A DNA stretch of 48,692 nt, from the NCBI GenBank assembly GCA_002451855.1, contig DKDS01000048.1, positions 18,535-67,226 of the forward strand, given 5' to 3'. Below, in pieces: positions 16,703-25,202 of the stretch (the first letter of the stretch is position 1; every line of letters starts with the position of its first letter). The position numbers and the translations under genes are program-made. The notes beneath the pieces are model-generated. The model searched no databases and had not been told where the DNA came from. It was given only the letters and a program-made list of their open reading frames with translations. Source of the stretch: Ruminococcaceae bacterium UBA6842 (GTDB lineage Bacteria; Bacillota; Clostridia; Oscillospirales; Acutalibacteraceae).

Positions 16703-18388
16703 GTGAGCGGTACGAACGAAAAAATCAAAAAACTCGGATTTGCCGAAATTATTACGGCTGTTTCTCTGCTTTGCGTGGGAACCTTTCACGAATATATCTC
16801 CTGTTTTTTGAGCGTGGCTATGCTTATATATATAATTGTAAGGGCTGCGACAAAGAAAAGTATGCGGTTATTTATCAATATTACATCCGTTTCCGTATTT
16901 TGCATCCCGCTTTTTTATGCCCTCAGCATATTTTGGGCGATAGATGGCGGTATGGCGGCAATAGGCGTGTTTAAATATCTGCCGGTATTGCTTTATCTTT
17001 TGATATTGATGCAGACGGAAAGCTCGGACAGTATAATATCCGCTCTGCCTGTTTTGGCTGCGGTAACTACCGTGATTTCCGCAATTTGTATGTATATTCC
17101 TGTTCTTAAGGATTATTTTTCGGTTTCGGGGCGGCTCTGCGGTTTTTTTGAATACCCGAATACATACGCGGTTTTCGCGCTTGCCTGCGAGCTTATTGTA
17201 ATTTCAAGGGAAAAATACCGAATATGGGATATCGTAATGCTTGCCGTAACGGTTCTTGGGATTTTGCTTTCGCAAAGCAGAACGGTTTTTGTGATTTTTG
17301 TAATTTCCAATTTGGTATTGATACTCGTCACAAAAAGCAAAAAAATCAAAATCATCACCGTTTCGGCGGCGGGAGCCATAGCCCTCTCATTAACGCTTTA
17401 TATCACGGTTTCGGGCAATTCCGCAATTTTGGGAAGATTTGCGGGCATATCGCTTGGTTCAAGCACATTTTCGGGCAGACTTTTATATTTCAGAGACGCT
17501 TTGCCGCTTATTTTAAAGCACCCGTTCGGGCTTGGCTATATGGGCTACTATTATGTCCAGCGTTCGGTTCAGACCGGCGTGTACTCGGTTATGTATGTAC
17601 ATAACGATTTTTTGCAGATTTTGCTTGATATAGGCTGGGTTCCGGGACTTCTGTTTATTGCGGCGGTGTTTAAAGCGATTTTCTTCGGCAAAAAGCCCTT
17701 TTGCAATCGGGTAATTCTGTGTTCGATAGCTATGCACTGCTGTTTCGATTTTGATTTGCAGTACATTTCGGTATTTATGATAATGCTGCTGTTTACCGAC
17801 TTCCGAGGCGGTAAGGAAATAACCCTTAAAAAAACAGATATTATATCGGGAGTTTGCTTTTTAACCTCTGCCGCGTGTATTTATTTCGGTATTGCGCTTG
17901 CGCTTTCTCACTTTAACCTCCATAAAGCGGCGCTTTCAATGTATCCCTTTAATACGCAAAGCGAGCTTCAGCTTCTTACGGAGGAGAAAAACAAAACCGC
18001 AGCCGAGAATATGGCAGACGATATTTTAAGCCGTAATAAATACGCCGCCCTTGCGTATACGGTAAAGGCACGAAACGCCTTTGCAAAGGGTGACTTTAAA
18101 AAGGTTATGGAATATAAAAACGCAGTGCTTTTGGTAGCGCCGTTTTCCTATTCGGAGTACAGGGAATACTGCAATATGCTTGTTACGGGCGTTACGCTTT
18201 ACAAAAAGGCAGGAGACGCGGAAAGCGCAAAAATATGCTTTAACGAGCTTAAAAGGGTAGCCGACGAGGTTCATAATATAAAGGACAGGCAAAGCCCGCT
18301 CGGACTTAAAATTGCAAGCCAGCCCGTGACCCGTCTTTCGGAGAAAATGGAAAGCTATATCGCAAACGGCGGAGCTGTAAGCGATTAA
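16703..18388 (+). CDS. O-antigen ligase/polymerase-like membrane protein with C-terminal TPR-like region
   Basis: A 561-residue protein with about ten hydrophobic segments in the first 430 residues. The Wzy_C/O-antigen-ligase signature is present: a loop rich in Gly and Phe (LKHPFGLGYMGYY) followed by VHNDFLQILLDIGWVPGLL (about 292-310). The last 130 residues are helical and TPR-like. Such proteins join or polymerise surface polysaccharides. The start is taken at GTG 16703 since no upstream start fits better; its ribosome site is weak, so the start is uncertain. It is next to the deacetylase. Confidence 0.7.
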   Translation: MSGTNEKIKKLGFAEIITAVSLLCVGTFHEYISCFLSVAMLIYIIVRAATKKSMRLFINITSVSVFCIPLFYALSIFWAIDGGMAAIGVFKYLPVLLYLLILMQTESSDSIISALPVLAAVTTVISAICMYIPVLKDYFSVSGRLCGFFEYPNTYAVFALACELIVISREKYRIWDIVMLAVTVLGILLSQSRTVFVIFVISNLVLILVTKSKKIKIITVSAAGAIALSLTLYITVSGNSAILGRFAGISLGSSTFSGRLLYFRDALPLILKHPFGLGYMGYYYVQRSVQTGVYSVMYVHNDFLQILLDIGWVPGLLFIAAVFKAIFFGKKPFCNRVILCSIAMHCCFDFDLQYISVFMIMLLFTDFRGGKEITLKKTDIISGVCFLTSAACIYFGIALALSHFNLHKAALSMYPFNTQSELQLLTEEKNKTAAENMADDILSRNKYAALAYTVKARNAFAKGDFKKVMEYKNAVLLVAPFSYSEYREYCNMLVTGVTLYKKAGDAESAKICFNELKRVADEVHNIKDRQSPLGLKIASQPVTRLSEKMESYIANGGAVSD

Positions 18389-18412
18389 AAAAATACAGTA
18401 TGACAGTTTATC

Positions 18413-18444
18413 AAACGCGGACTGCTTTTTTGCGGTCCGCGTTT
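18413..18444 (+). terminator. Terminator after the O-antigen-ligase-like gene
   Basis: AAACGCGGAC (18413-18422) pairs with GTCCGCGTTT (18435-18444); a T-rich loop and trailing T residues are present. Confidence 0.75.
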
Positions 18445-18505
18445 TAACATTTAGGCTCCCTCGGAATAAGATAGTAACAGAAGTCTGTCTTGGGGGGAAA
18501 AGCAA

Positions 18506-20647
18506 ATGGGTCTTACAAAAAGCTCGGTAGGATACAGCGCGGTTGATTCGGGGCTTGTTATAAAAAAGCGTTCCGAAAACGATAAGGTAATAGCCCTTGC
18601 AGGCAACCCGAATGTGGGTAAAAGTACGGTTTTCAACGCCCTTACGGGGCTTAATCAGCATACGGGAAACTGGCCCGGAAAGACCGTGGCGAACGCCCAA
18701 GGGTACTGTGCGACCGCAAAGCACGGCTGTGTTTTTGTGGATATACCCGGAACATATTCTTTAATGGCACATTCGGCGGAGGAAGAGGTTGCGAGAAACT
18801 TTATCTGTTTCGGCAAGCCCGACGCGGTAGTTGTGGTATGCGACGCAACCGCGCTTGAAAGAAACCTCAACCTTGTTTTGCAGACAATGGAGGTCTCCGA
18901 CAGGGTAGTGGTGTGCGTAAATCTGATGGACGAAGCCGCACGCAAGGGCATAAGCATAGATTTAAAAAAGCTTTCACGGATACTCGGCGTTCCCGTAGTC
19001 GGGACATCGGCACGCAAAAAGAAGACCCTCGGCGCACTGCTCGACGCCGTAGACTGCGCATTGGAAAAAGAAAGCAAACTTGACTTTAAGATAGATTACC
19101 CCGACGCGGTGGAAAAGGCCGTAAATATCGTTGAAAAGGAAACACGCCTTGCCGTAAAAGACCCTCGAAGGGCAAAATGGCTGGCTTTAAAGCTTCTTGA
19201 AAATGACCCCTCGCTTACAAAGGAGCTTACCGCCCTTGCAGGCGATGAATTTTTAAACAGTCCCGCGCTTTTTTCCGCCCGTTCGCGGGCGGAGGAGCTG
19301 CTTTCTGAAAACGGTATAACAACCGATAAGCTTAAGGACATAATTGTCTCCTCAGCCGTGGAATACGCCGAAAGGATTGCGGATGAAACGGTAACCTTTA
19401 AAAACCCGAAATATGCCGCCTTTGACAGAAAACTTGACCGTTTTCTTACAGGCAAGCTTACAGGCTACGCCGTTATGGTGGTGCTTTTGGCGTTTGTCTT
19501 TTGGCTGACGGTTACGGGGGCTAATTATCCGTCTGAAATTTTGTCCTCGTTTTTCGGAAAAATCGAGATACGCCTTGACGAGCTGTTTATCCGCCTTAAC
19601 TCGCCGGATTGGTTAAGGGGTGCATTGGTATCGGGCGTATGGCGTGTGCTTTCATGGGTGGTTTCGGTAATGCTGCCGCCGATGGCGATATTTTTTCCGC
19701 TTTTCACCCTGCTTGAGGATTCGGGGTATCTGCCGAGAATTGCCTATAACCTTGACCGCCCCTTTAAAAAATGCAATGCCTGCGGAAAACAGGCGCTCAC
19801 GGTTTGTATGGGATTTGGCTGTAACGCCGCGGGGATAGTGGGCTGCCGAATAATAGACTCGAAAAGGGAGCGCCTGCTTGCGATACTTACAAACAATTTT
19901 GTTCCCTGCAACGGCAGGTTTCCGCTTCTTATTTCGGTTATAACTATGTTTTTTATCGGCACCTCGTCGGGCGTTGTTCCGTCCCTGCTTGCCGCCGCGC
20001 TTTTAACAGGCGCCATAGTTTTAAGCCTTGCCGTTTCAATGCTTGTGACCAAGCTTTTGTCACTTACTGTTTTAAAGGGCGTTCCGTCCTCCTACACACT
20101 GGAGCTGCCGCCGTACCGCAAGCCTCAGATAGGAAAGGTCATAGTCCGTTCGGTTTTCGACCGCACGCTGTTCGTTTTGGGGCGTGCCGCCGCCGTTGCC
20201 GCTCCCGCGGGGCTTATAATCTGGATTACGGCGAATGTGTTTATAAACGGTCAGAGCATACTTTCCCTAATGTCGTCGGCGCTTGACCCGATAGGCAGAT
20301 TTATGGGACTTGACGGAGTTATACTGGTTGCGTTTATTTTAGGCTTTCCCGCCAACGAAACGGTAATTCCGCTTATGATAATGGCGTATGCGGCGTCCGG
20401 CACGCTTACCGACCAAACGGGTCTTGCGGAAACATTCAGCTTATTTGCGGCTAACGGCTGGACGCCCGTTACGGCTGTAAATGTAATACTCTTTTCGCTT
20501 ATGCACTGGCCCTGCTCCACGACGCTTATTACAATAAAAAAGGAAACGGGCAGTATAAAATGGACGCTCCTTTCGGTAATTATCCCAACGGTGTGCGGAG
20601 CGGCGCTCTGTATTGCTGTAAATCTGCTCTCTAAGCTCATATTTTAG
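18506..20647 (+). CDS. feoB: Ferrous iron transporter FeoB
   Basis: A 713-residue protein of standard FeoB build. The N-terminal GTPase has G1 GNPNVGKST (33-41), G3 DIPGT (79-83) and G4 NLMD (139-142). A helical spacer domain follows, then the membrane part with two Gate domains (GFGCNAAGIVGCRIIDSKRE with NNFVPCNGRFP; and LGFPANETVIPLMIMAYA). It imports Fe2+. The ATG follows a GGGGGG ribosome site. No feoA lies nearby, unlike many genomes; an unlinked or dispensable FeoA is possible. An FNR/Fur operator was not recognised. Confidence 0.92.
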   Translation: MGLTKSSVGYSAVDSGLVIKKRSENDKVIALAGNPNVGKSTVFNALTGLNQHTGNWPGKTVANAQGYCATAKHGCVFVDIPGTYSLMAHSAEEEVARNFICFGKPDAVVVVCDATALERNLNLVLQTMEVSDRVVVCVNLMDEAARKGISIDLKKLSRILGVPVVGTSARKKKTLGALLDAVDCALEKESKLDFKIDYPDAVEKAVNIVEKETRLAVKDPRRAKWLALKLLENDPSLTKELTALAGDEFLNSPALFSARSRAEELLSENGITTDKLKDIIVSSAVEYAERIADETVTFKNPKYAAFDRKLDRFLTGKLTGYAVMVVLLAFVFWLTVTGANYPSEILSSFFGKIEIRLDELFIRLNSPDWLRGALVSGVWRVLSWVVSVMLPPMAIFFPLFTLLEDSGYLPRIAYNLDRPFKKCNACGKQALTVCMGFGCNAAGIVGCRIIDSKRERLLAILTNNFVPCNGRFPLLISVITMFFIGTSSGVVPSLLAAALLTGAIVLSLAVSMLVTKLLSLTVLKGVPSSYTLELPPYRKPQIGKVIVRSVFDRTLFVLGRAAAVAAPAGLIIWITANVFINGQSILSLMSSALDPIGRFMGLDGVILVAFILGFPANETVIPLMIMAYAASGTLTDQTGLAETFSLFAANGWTPVTAVNVILFSLMHWPCSTTLITIKKETGSIKWTLLSVIIPTVCGAALCIAVNLLSKLIF

Positions 20648-20650
20648 TCC

Positions 20651-20678
20651 TTGAAATAAACGGAAAAACAGGTATAAT
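20651..20678 (+). promoter_or_regulatory. Sigma-A promoter of the amidohydrolase-metY-metA cluster
   Basis: TTGAAA (20651-20656), 16 bases, TATAAT (20673-20678), 38 bases before the amidohydrolase ATG. Confidence 0.75.
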
Positions 20679-20716
20679 ATAATAAGGCAGTTAAAAAGTA
20701 AGGTGATACGCTTTTA

Positions 20717-21523
20717 ATGACGGATAAATTTTTTGTTACCGACGCGCACTGTCATATATACCCCGAAAAAATCGCCGCGCGGGCGATTGCGGGTACGGAC
20801 GGGTTTTATCACGAGCATTCTGTCGGAAAAGGCACTGCGGACGCACTTTTAAAGGCGGAAAGCTCGGGCAGGGTAGACCGTTTTATAGTGCAATCCGTGG
20901 CTACCACGCCGCATCAGGTAAAAAGCATTAACGAATTTATCGCGGGTGAGGTTAAAAAACACCCCGATAAATTTGTGGGGCTCGGCACTCTGCATCCCGA
21001 CAGCGCGGATATAAAGGGCGATACCGAGCATTTGCTCGCTCTCGGTCTTAAGGGCGTAAAGCTGCACCCCGATATTCAGGGGTTTAAGATAGATGATTAC
21101 CGCTGTCTTAAAATATACGAGCTTTGCGAGGAAAACCGCCTGCCGATACTTATGCACACGGGCGACAGCCGTTATGATTTTTCAAACCCGAACCGTCTTT
21201 TGCCCGTGCTTAAAATTTACACGGAACTTACCGTGATAGGCGCACATTTCGGCGGTTGGTCTATCTGGGAGGAGGCAAGCCGCAAGCTGTGCGGCACGCC
21301 CAATCTTTATGTGGACTGTTCTTCCTCGCTTCCTTATCTTAAACGGGAAACGGCAAAAGAAATAATAAGGCGTTACGGTGCGGAGCGTGTGCTTTTCGGA
21401 AGCGACTACCCGATGCGGCCGCCCGAAAGCGAGCTTGACGCATTTTTATCTCTCGGTCTTACGGACGATGAAAATGAAATGATACTTAACAAAAACGCCT
21501 GTAAAATTTTTAATTTGGAGTGA
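20717..21523 (+). CDS. Amidohydrolase-2 family metal-dependent hydrolase
   Basis: A 268-residue TIM-barrel hydrolase of the amidohydrolase-2 (PF04909) type. DAHCHIYP near the N-terminus carries the HxH metal motif. GVKLHPD, LMHTGD, GAHFGGW and VLFGSDYPM supply the remaining strand-end ligands and the final Asp. Members include decarboxylases and hydrolases of small aromatic or lactone substrates, so the exact reaction cannot be told. The ATG follows AAGGTGAT. It lies 6 bases before metY, so the three genes are probably co-transcribed, though a methionine link is only inferred. Confidence 0.75.
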   Translation: MTDKFFVTDAHCHIYPEKIAARAIAGTDGFYHEHSVGKGTADALLKAESSGRVDRFIVQSVATTPHQVKSINEFIAGEVKKHPDKFVGLGTLHPDSADIKGDTEHLLALGLKGVKLHPDIQGFKIDDYRCLKIYELCEENRLPILMHTGDSRYDFSNPNRLLPVLKIYTELTVIGAHFGGWSIWEEASRKLCGTPNLYVDCSSSLPYLKRETAKEIIRRYGAERVLFGSDYPMRPPESELDAFLSLGLTDDENEMILNKNACKIFNLE

Positions 21524-21529
21524 CTTTTA

Positions 21530-22813
21530 ATGAACAAGGATACCATTTGCGTACAGGGCGGCTACACCCCCGAAAACGGCGAACCGAGACAGATACCGAT
21601 AATTCAAAGCACAACCTTTAAATACGCCACAAGCGAGGATATGGGCAAGCTATTTGATTTGGAGGCGAGCGGTTATTTTTACTCGCGCCTGCAAAACCCG
21701 ACCTGCGACAGCGTGGCGGCTAAGATCTGTCAGCTTGAGGGCGGCACGGCGGCTATGCTTACCTCCTCGGGTCAGGCGGCTTCCTTTTACGCAATTTTTA
21801 ACATAGCCTCCTGCGGCGACCATATTGTTTCTTCCTCCACAATTTACGGCGGTACATATAATCTCTTTGCCGTAACTATGAAGAGAATGGGTATAGATTT
21901 CACCTTTGTTTCGCCCGACTGCACAAAGGAAGAGCTTGACGCCGCTTTCCGCCCGAACACAAAGGCGGTTTTCGGCGAGACAATAGCCAATCCCGCGCTT
22001 ACCGTGCTTGACTTTGAAAAATTTTCTTCGGCGGCGCACCGTCACGGCGTTCCGCTTATAGTTGACAATACCTTTGCAACGCCCGTAAACTGCCGCCCGT
22101 TTGAATGGGGCGCCGATATTGTCACCCACTCCACCACAAAATATATGGACGGTCACGGCGCCGCGGTAGGCGGCTGTATAGTTGATTCGGGAAAATTCGA
22201 CTGGACGCGTTATCCCGACAAATTCCCGGGACTCTGCACGCCCGACGAAAGCTACCACGGCATAACCTACACCGAGCGCTTCGGTATTGCCGGCGCGTAC
22301 ATAACAAAGGCCACCGTACAGCTTATGCGTGATTTCGGCTCGGTTCAGTCGCCGCAAAGCGCTTTTATACTCAATTTGGGTCTTGAAAGCCTGCATATAA
22401 GAATGGCAAGGCACTGCGAAAACGCCCTTAAGGTTGCAAAGGCGCTTGAAAACGACAGCAGGATAGCAAGGGTGATATATCCGGGACTTGAGGGCGATAA
22501 GTATTACGCCGCCGCCCAAAAATATATGCCGAACGGCACTACCGGCGTTGTAAGCTTTTGCTTAAAGGGCGGCAGAAAAGCGGCGGAAACATTTATGAAA
22601 AATTTAAAGCTTGCCGCTATTGAGACCCATGTTGCGGACGCGAGAACCTGCTGTCTGCACCCCGCGAGCAGTACCCACAGGCAGATGACCGAGGAAGAGC
22701 TTACCGCCGCCGGAGTTCCCGGAGACCTTGTAAGATTTTCCTGCGGACTTGAAAGCGCCGACGACCTGATTGCGGACATAAAGCAGGCGCTTGACTGTAC
22801 GGAAGCAGAGTAA
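21530..22813 (+). CDS. metY: O-acetylhomoserine sulfhydrylase MetY
   Basis: A 427-residue PLP enzyme of the Cys/Met metabolism family. PIIQSTTFKY, YSRLQNPTCDSVAAKI, SSGQAASFYA and the PLP lysine (Lys204 in HSTTKYMDGHG) mark the O-acetylhomoserine aminocarboxypropyltransferase group. It makes homocysteine (or methionine) from O-acetylhomoserine and sulfide (or methanethiol). The gene directly downstream encodes the enzyme that makes O-acetylhomoserine; only 3 bases separate them. No S-box or T-box was recognised upstream. Confidence 0.9.
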   Translation: MNKDTICVQGGYTPENGEPRQIPIIQSTTFKYATSEDMGKLFDLEASGYFYSRLQNPTCDSVAAKICQLEGGTAAMLTSSGQAASFYAIFNIASCGDHIVSSSTIYGGTYNLFAVTMKRMGIDFTFVSPDCTKEELDAAFRPNTKAVFGETIANPALTVLDFEKFSSAAHRHGVPLIVDNTFATPVNCRPFEWGADIVTHSTTKYMDGHGAAVGGCIVDSGKFDWTRYPDKFPGLCTPDESYHGITYTERFGIAGAYITKATVQLMRDFGSVQSPQSAFILNLGLESLHIRMARHCENALKVAKALENDSRIARVIYPGLEGDKYYAAAQKYMPNGTTGVVSFCLKGGRKAAETFMKNLKLAAIETHVADARTCCLHPASSTHRQMTEEELTAAGVPGDLVRFSCGLESADDLIADIKQALDCTEAE

Positions 22814-22816
22814 AAG

Positions 22817-23734
22817 ATGCCGATAAAAATACCTAACGATCTGCCTGCGGTAAAAACGCTTAATAACGAAAACATATTCGTTATGACCGAGACCAGAGCC
22901 ATAACGCAGGATATACGGCCGCTTAAAATTCTTTTGCTTAATTTAATGCCTAAGAAGATTGAGACCGAGACCCAAATATCAAGGCTTTTGGGCAACTCTC
23001 CGCTTCAGGTGGACCTTGAATTTTTGCATACAAAAAGCCATATTTCAAAAAACACGCCCGCCGAGCATCTTTTTACCTTTTACAACACCTTTGAGGATAT
23101 AAAGCACCGCACCTTTGACGGTATGATAATCACCGGTGCGCCGGTTGAGAAGCTGCCGTTCGAGGAGGTTGAGTATTGGGACGAGCTGTGCGAGATTATG
23201 GAATGGAGCAAAACCCATGTTCACAGCACCCTGCATATCTGTTGGGGCGCGCAGGCGGCGCTTTATTACCATTTCGGCATAAAAAAATATCCCTTAAGCC
23301 AAAAGCTGTTCGGTGTGTTCGAGCATAGGGCGGACTATAAGAATTCAATACTTTTCCGTGGGTTTGACGATGTATTTATGGCGCCGCACTCACGCCACAC
23401 ATATTTTAAGGCGGAGGATATAAGGGCTGACGGCAGGCTTAAAATACTCGCTTCCTCAAAGGAAGCCGGAGTATACGCCGTTTCCACGGACGGCGGCAGG
23501 CAGATTTTTATTACGGGACATTCGGAGTATGACGCAAACACGCTGGCGGACGAATATTTCCGTGATTTAAGGGCAGGCGAGCCTATCAAAATCCCCGAAA
23601 ACTATTTCCCGGGAAACGACCCGACAAAGCCACCTGTTGTTTCGTGGCGCGCGCACGCAAATCTGCTGTTTTCGAACTGGCTTAACTATTTCGTGTACCA
23701 GACCACGCCGTATGATATTAATGATATAAAATAA
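22817..23734 (+). CDS. metA: Homoserine O-acetyltransferase MetA
   Basis: A 305-residue member of the MetA (HTS) family. The catalytic Cys142 is in HICWGAQA, and FITGHSEYD holds the His/Glu partners. Glu111 in GAPVEK is the residue associated with acetyl-CoA use; succinyl-CoA enzymes have Gly there. This predicts O-acetylhomoserine as product and agrees with the adjacent MetY. The protein has the usual full length. The start ATG follows GAAGCAGAGTAAAAG. Confidence 0.92.
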   Translation: MPIKIPNDLPAVKTLNNENIFVMTETRAITQDIRPLKILLLNLMPKKIETETQISRLLGNSPLQVDLEFLHTKSHISKNTPAEHLFTFYNTFEDIKHRTFDGMIITGAPVEKLPFEEVEYWDELCEIMEWSKTHVHSTLHICWGAQAALYYHFGIKKYPLSQKLFGVFEHRADYKNSILFRGFDDVFMAPHSRHTYFKAEDIRADGRLKILASSKEAGVYAVSTDGGRQIFITGHSEYDANTLADEYFRDLRAGEPIKIPENYFPGNDPTKPPVVSWRAHANLLFSNWLNYFVYQTTPYDINDIK

Positions 23735-23766
23735 ACGGTATGCCTTACAGCATACCGTTTATTTTT
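23733..23766. terminator. Bidirectional terminator between metA and the ribbon-helix-helix gene
   Basis: AAACGGTATGC (23733-23743) pairs with GCATACCGTTT (23750-23760), followed by ATTTTTT on the plus strand. It contains the 3' end of the leftward gene at 23759. Confidence 0.8.
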
Positions 23767-23950
23767 TCTCCGTTTCGTCGGGAACAGCTATTTCACCGTT
23801 GATTTTTTCAAAATCCCTTATACATTTTCTTATCAGATAATTGACCTGACCGTTGGCGGAACGCCCCTCGTATTTTGAGATATAGTGAAGCTTGTAATGT
23901 ATATCCGGATCTATTTCCAAGCCTAAATGCTTATTGTTTTTGTTTCTCAC
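23759..23950 (-). CDS. Arc-like ribbon-helix-helix protein 1
   Basis: A 63-residue protein: HLGLEIDPDIHYKLHYIS, then KYEGRSANGQVNYLIRKCIRDFEK. The strand-helix-helix outline and the EGRSAN turn match Arc/CopG-type DNA-binding dimers. The GTG at 23950 follows GGGTGATAAT; an earlier in-frame TTG at 23962 is less likely. It is the last of three similar genes in tandem. No toxin gene accompanies them. Confidence 0.65.
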   Translation of the reverse strand: MRNKNNKHLGLEIDPDIHYKLHYISKYEGRSANGQVNYLIRKCIRDFEKINGEIAVPDETEKK

Positions 23951-24010
23951 ATTATCACCCAAATCTTAATATAAGTTGATTTTAAGATATTATTGTGTTA
24001 TAATGCGAGT

Positions 24011-24033
24011 AGTATACTTAAACCAAGTATACT
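24011..24033. promoter_or_regulatory. Inverted repeat AGTATACTT/AAGTATACT
   Basis: AGTATACTT (24011-24019) and AAGTATACT (24025-24033) are exact inverted repeats with a 5-base spacer, between the first and second ribbon-helix-helix genes. A related AGTATACCAAG lies in the leader of the SLOG gene (24829-24839). Ribbon-helix-helix proteins often bind such sites, but which protein binds here is a guess. Confidence 0.5.
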
Positions 24034-24048
24034 AATTGTTACAAGAAA

Positions 24049-24210
24049 TTATATTTCTATCTTCCCGTGCTTTTCTTCATATTTTTCTATTGCGTCCCGT
24101 ATCAGAATTAAAATTTCGCTGTTTGCACTGCGACCCTCATAATCCGCAACAATATGGAGCTTATTAAGCATATTTTCGTCAATTCTGATTGATAGGCTCT
24201 TGATAGCCAC
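24049..24210 (-). CDS. Arc-like ribbon-helix-helix protein 2
   Basis: A 53-residue protein: VAIKSLSIRIDENMLNKLHI, then VADYEGRSANSEILILIRDA. Start GTG 24210 follows GAGGTG. The strand-helix-helix outline matches the neighbours: each shares the EGRSAN turn and a C-terminal E/K-rich helix with HGKI. No toxin is nearby. Confidence 0.65.
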   Translation of the reverse strand: MAIKSLSIRIDENMLNKLHIVADYEGRSANSEILILIRDAIEKYEEKHGKIEI

Positions 24211-24219
24211 AAAAACACC

Positions 24220-24390
24220 TCACCCTAAATCTATCTTCCCGTGTTCTTCCTCAAATTCCTTTACACGCTTTTTAAGGTACTGTTCGATTTCCTTATTTGC
24301 GCTCCTGCCCTCCGACTCCGCAATATATCGGAATTTCTTAAATAAAATTCTGTCCACCCTGAGTGTATACCGCAATAATTTATCTTCCAA
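24220..24390 (-). CDS. Arc-like ribbon-helix-helix protein 3
   Basis: A 56-residue protein: MEDKLLRYTLRVDRILFKKF, then RYIAESEGRSANKEIEQYLK. Start TTG 24390 follows AAAGGTGAG. It is the first gene of the three, so it would set transcription of the set. The second and third genes differ most in the first strand, which makes DNA contacts, suggesting different operators. Confidence 0.65.
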   Translation of the reverse strand: MEDKLLRYTLRVDRILFKKFRYIAESEGRSANKEIEQYLKKRVKEFEEEHGKIDLG

Positions 24391-24422
24391 AATACTCACC
24401 TTTTTCAGTATGTGCTGTTTTA

Positions 24423-24481
24423 ATTATAAAATAAATATTGCTTTCGTGCGAAAATGGTGGTATAATGGCGTCATTATGACG
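24423..24481. promoter_or_regulatory. Divergent promoter-like pairs and CGTCATTATGACG palindrome
   Basis: The palindrome CGTCATTATGACG lies at 24469-24481. A leftward pair, TTCGCA (24452-24447), 18 bases, TATAAT (24428-24423), could drive the three ribbon-helix-helix genes. A rightward pair, TTGCTT (24438-24443), 17 bases, TATAAT (24461-24466), points into the XRE gene in antisense. The site could be an operator of the XRE regulator or of the ribbon-helix-helix proteins. Confidence 0.4.
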
Positions 24482-24503
24482 AACAAAAGATGTTAAAAAT
24501 AGT

Positions 24504-24746
24504 TTATTTGATTTCCTGCTCCAAGCTTTCAAATATTGTATCGTTGAAAAACTCCGATACGGGAATATCCAATCCGTCGCAGAGCTTTTTGACCGTTATT
24601 ACGGATATATCTCTTCTTCTGCCGTCAAGCATACTGTAAACCGTTGACGGCGTAACACCCGAAAGCGTGGCAAGCTCGTTGGGTTTGATTTTGCGCTCCC
24701 TGCACAAATTTTCGAACCGTTTTACTATCGCGTCTTTTATTTGCAT
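24504..24746 (-). CDS. XRE-family helix-turn-helix regulator
   Basis: An 80-residue protein with a Cro/C1-type helix-turn-helix: IKPNELATLSGVTPSTVYSM, then LDGRRRDISVITVKKLCDGL. The C-terminal FNDTIFESLEQEIK is a short tail. The ATG at 24746 is preceded by GGGTGA; a GTG at 24755 in the same frame is the alternative. It lies between the ribbon-helix-helix genes and the SLOG gene. It may repress one of them; GCGTATACGC (24787-24796), a 10-bp palindrome in its upstream region, could be its operator. Confidence 0.75.
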   Translation of the reverse strand: MQIKDAIVKRFENLCRERKIKPNELATLSGVTPSTVYSMLDGRRRDISVITVKKLCDGLDIPVSEFFNDTIFESLEQEIK

Positions 24747-24798
24747 TTTTTTCACCCATACAAATACTACAAAATATTCCGCATGGGCGTATACGCAC

Positions 24799-24827
24799 TT
24801 GCGTAATTGTAGAAAATTGGTTATAAT
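24799..24827 (+). promoter_or_regulatory. Sigma-A promoter of the SLOG gene
   Basis: TTGCGT (24799-24804), 17 bases, TATAAT (24822-24827), followed by AGTATACCAAG, close to the half-sites at 24011-24033. Confidence 0.55.
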
Positions 24828-24866
24828 TAGTATACCAAGCTCAATGCGATAATATAGGAGGAGTAT

Positions 24867-25202
24867 ATGAAAATTGCGGTAATCGGTTCAAGGGGACTTA
24901 AGGTAGATGATTTGGGAAAGTACCTGCCGAAAAATACAACGGAAATAGTATCGGGCGGCGCTAAAGGTGTGGATACAAGCGCTAAGGAATACGCCGAAAG
25001 GCATAATATAAAGCTTACGGAATTTTTGCCCGAATACGAAAAATACGGACGGGGCGCGCCGCTCAGGCGTAATCTTCAGATAATCGGGTATGCGGACGAG
25101 GTTTTGGCTTTTTGGGACGGCTCCTCGCACGGAACAAAATATGTGATAGATAATTGTAAGAAACAGAATAAAAAGGTTACTGTGTATATTGCAAACCGTT
25201 GA
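24867..25202 (+). CDS. SLOG-domain (YspA/DUF2493-like) nucleotide-binding protein
   Basis: A 111-residue Rossmann-like protein: MKIAVIGSRG, then VSGGAKGVDTSAKEYAERHN, then LPEYEKYGRGAPLRRN and FWDGSSHGTKYVIDNCK. GSRG, GGAKGVD and the DGxSxGT motif are those of SLOG/DprA-like domains, which sense or process nucleotide-derived ligands. The function of the standalone form is unknown. Many SLOG proteins occur near mobile or defence genes, which fits the small regulators upstream. ATG follows AGGAGGAGTAT. Confidence 0.75.
   Translation: MKIAVIGSRGLKVDDLGKYLPKNTTEIVSGGAKGVDTSAKEYAERHNIKLTEFLPEYEKYGRGAPLRRNLQIIGYADEVLAFWDGSSHGTKYVIDNCKKQNKKVTVYIANR

Noticed and set aside
18026..18724. Leftward frame across the end of the O-antigen-ligase-like gene and the start of feoB
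   Set aside because: It crosses a terminator and two well-supported genes and has a low-complexity shadow composition.
21650..22519. A 289-codon leftward frame opposite metY
   Set aside because: It mirrors the GC-rich codon positions of metY, has no recognisable domain and no ribosome site; MetY is clearly the real gene.
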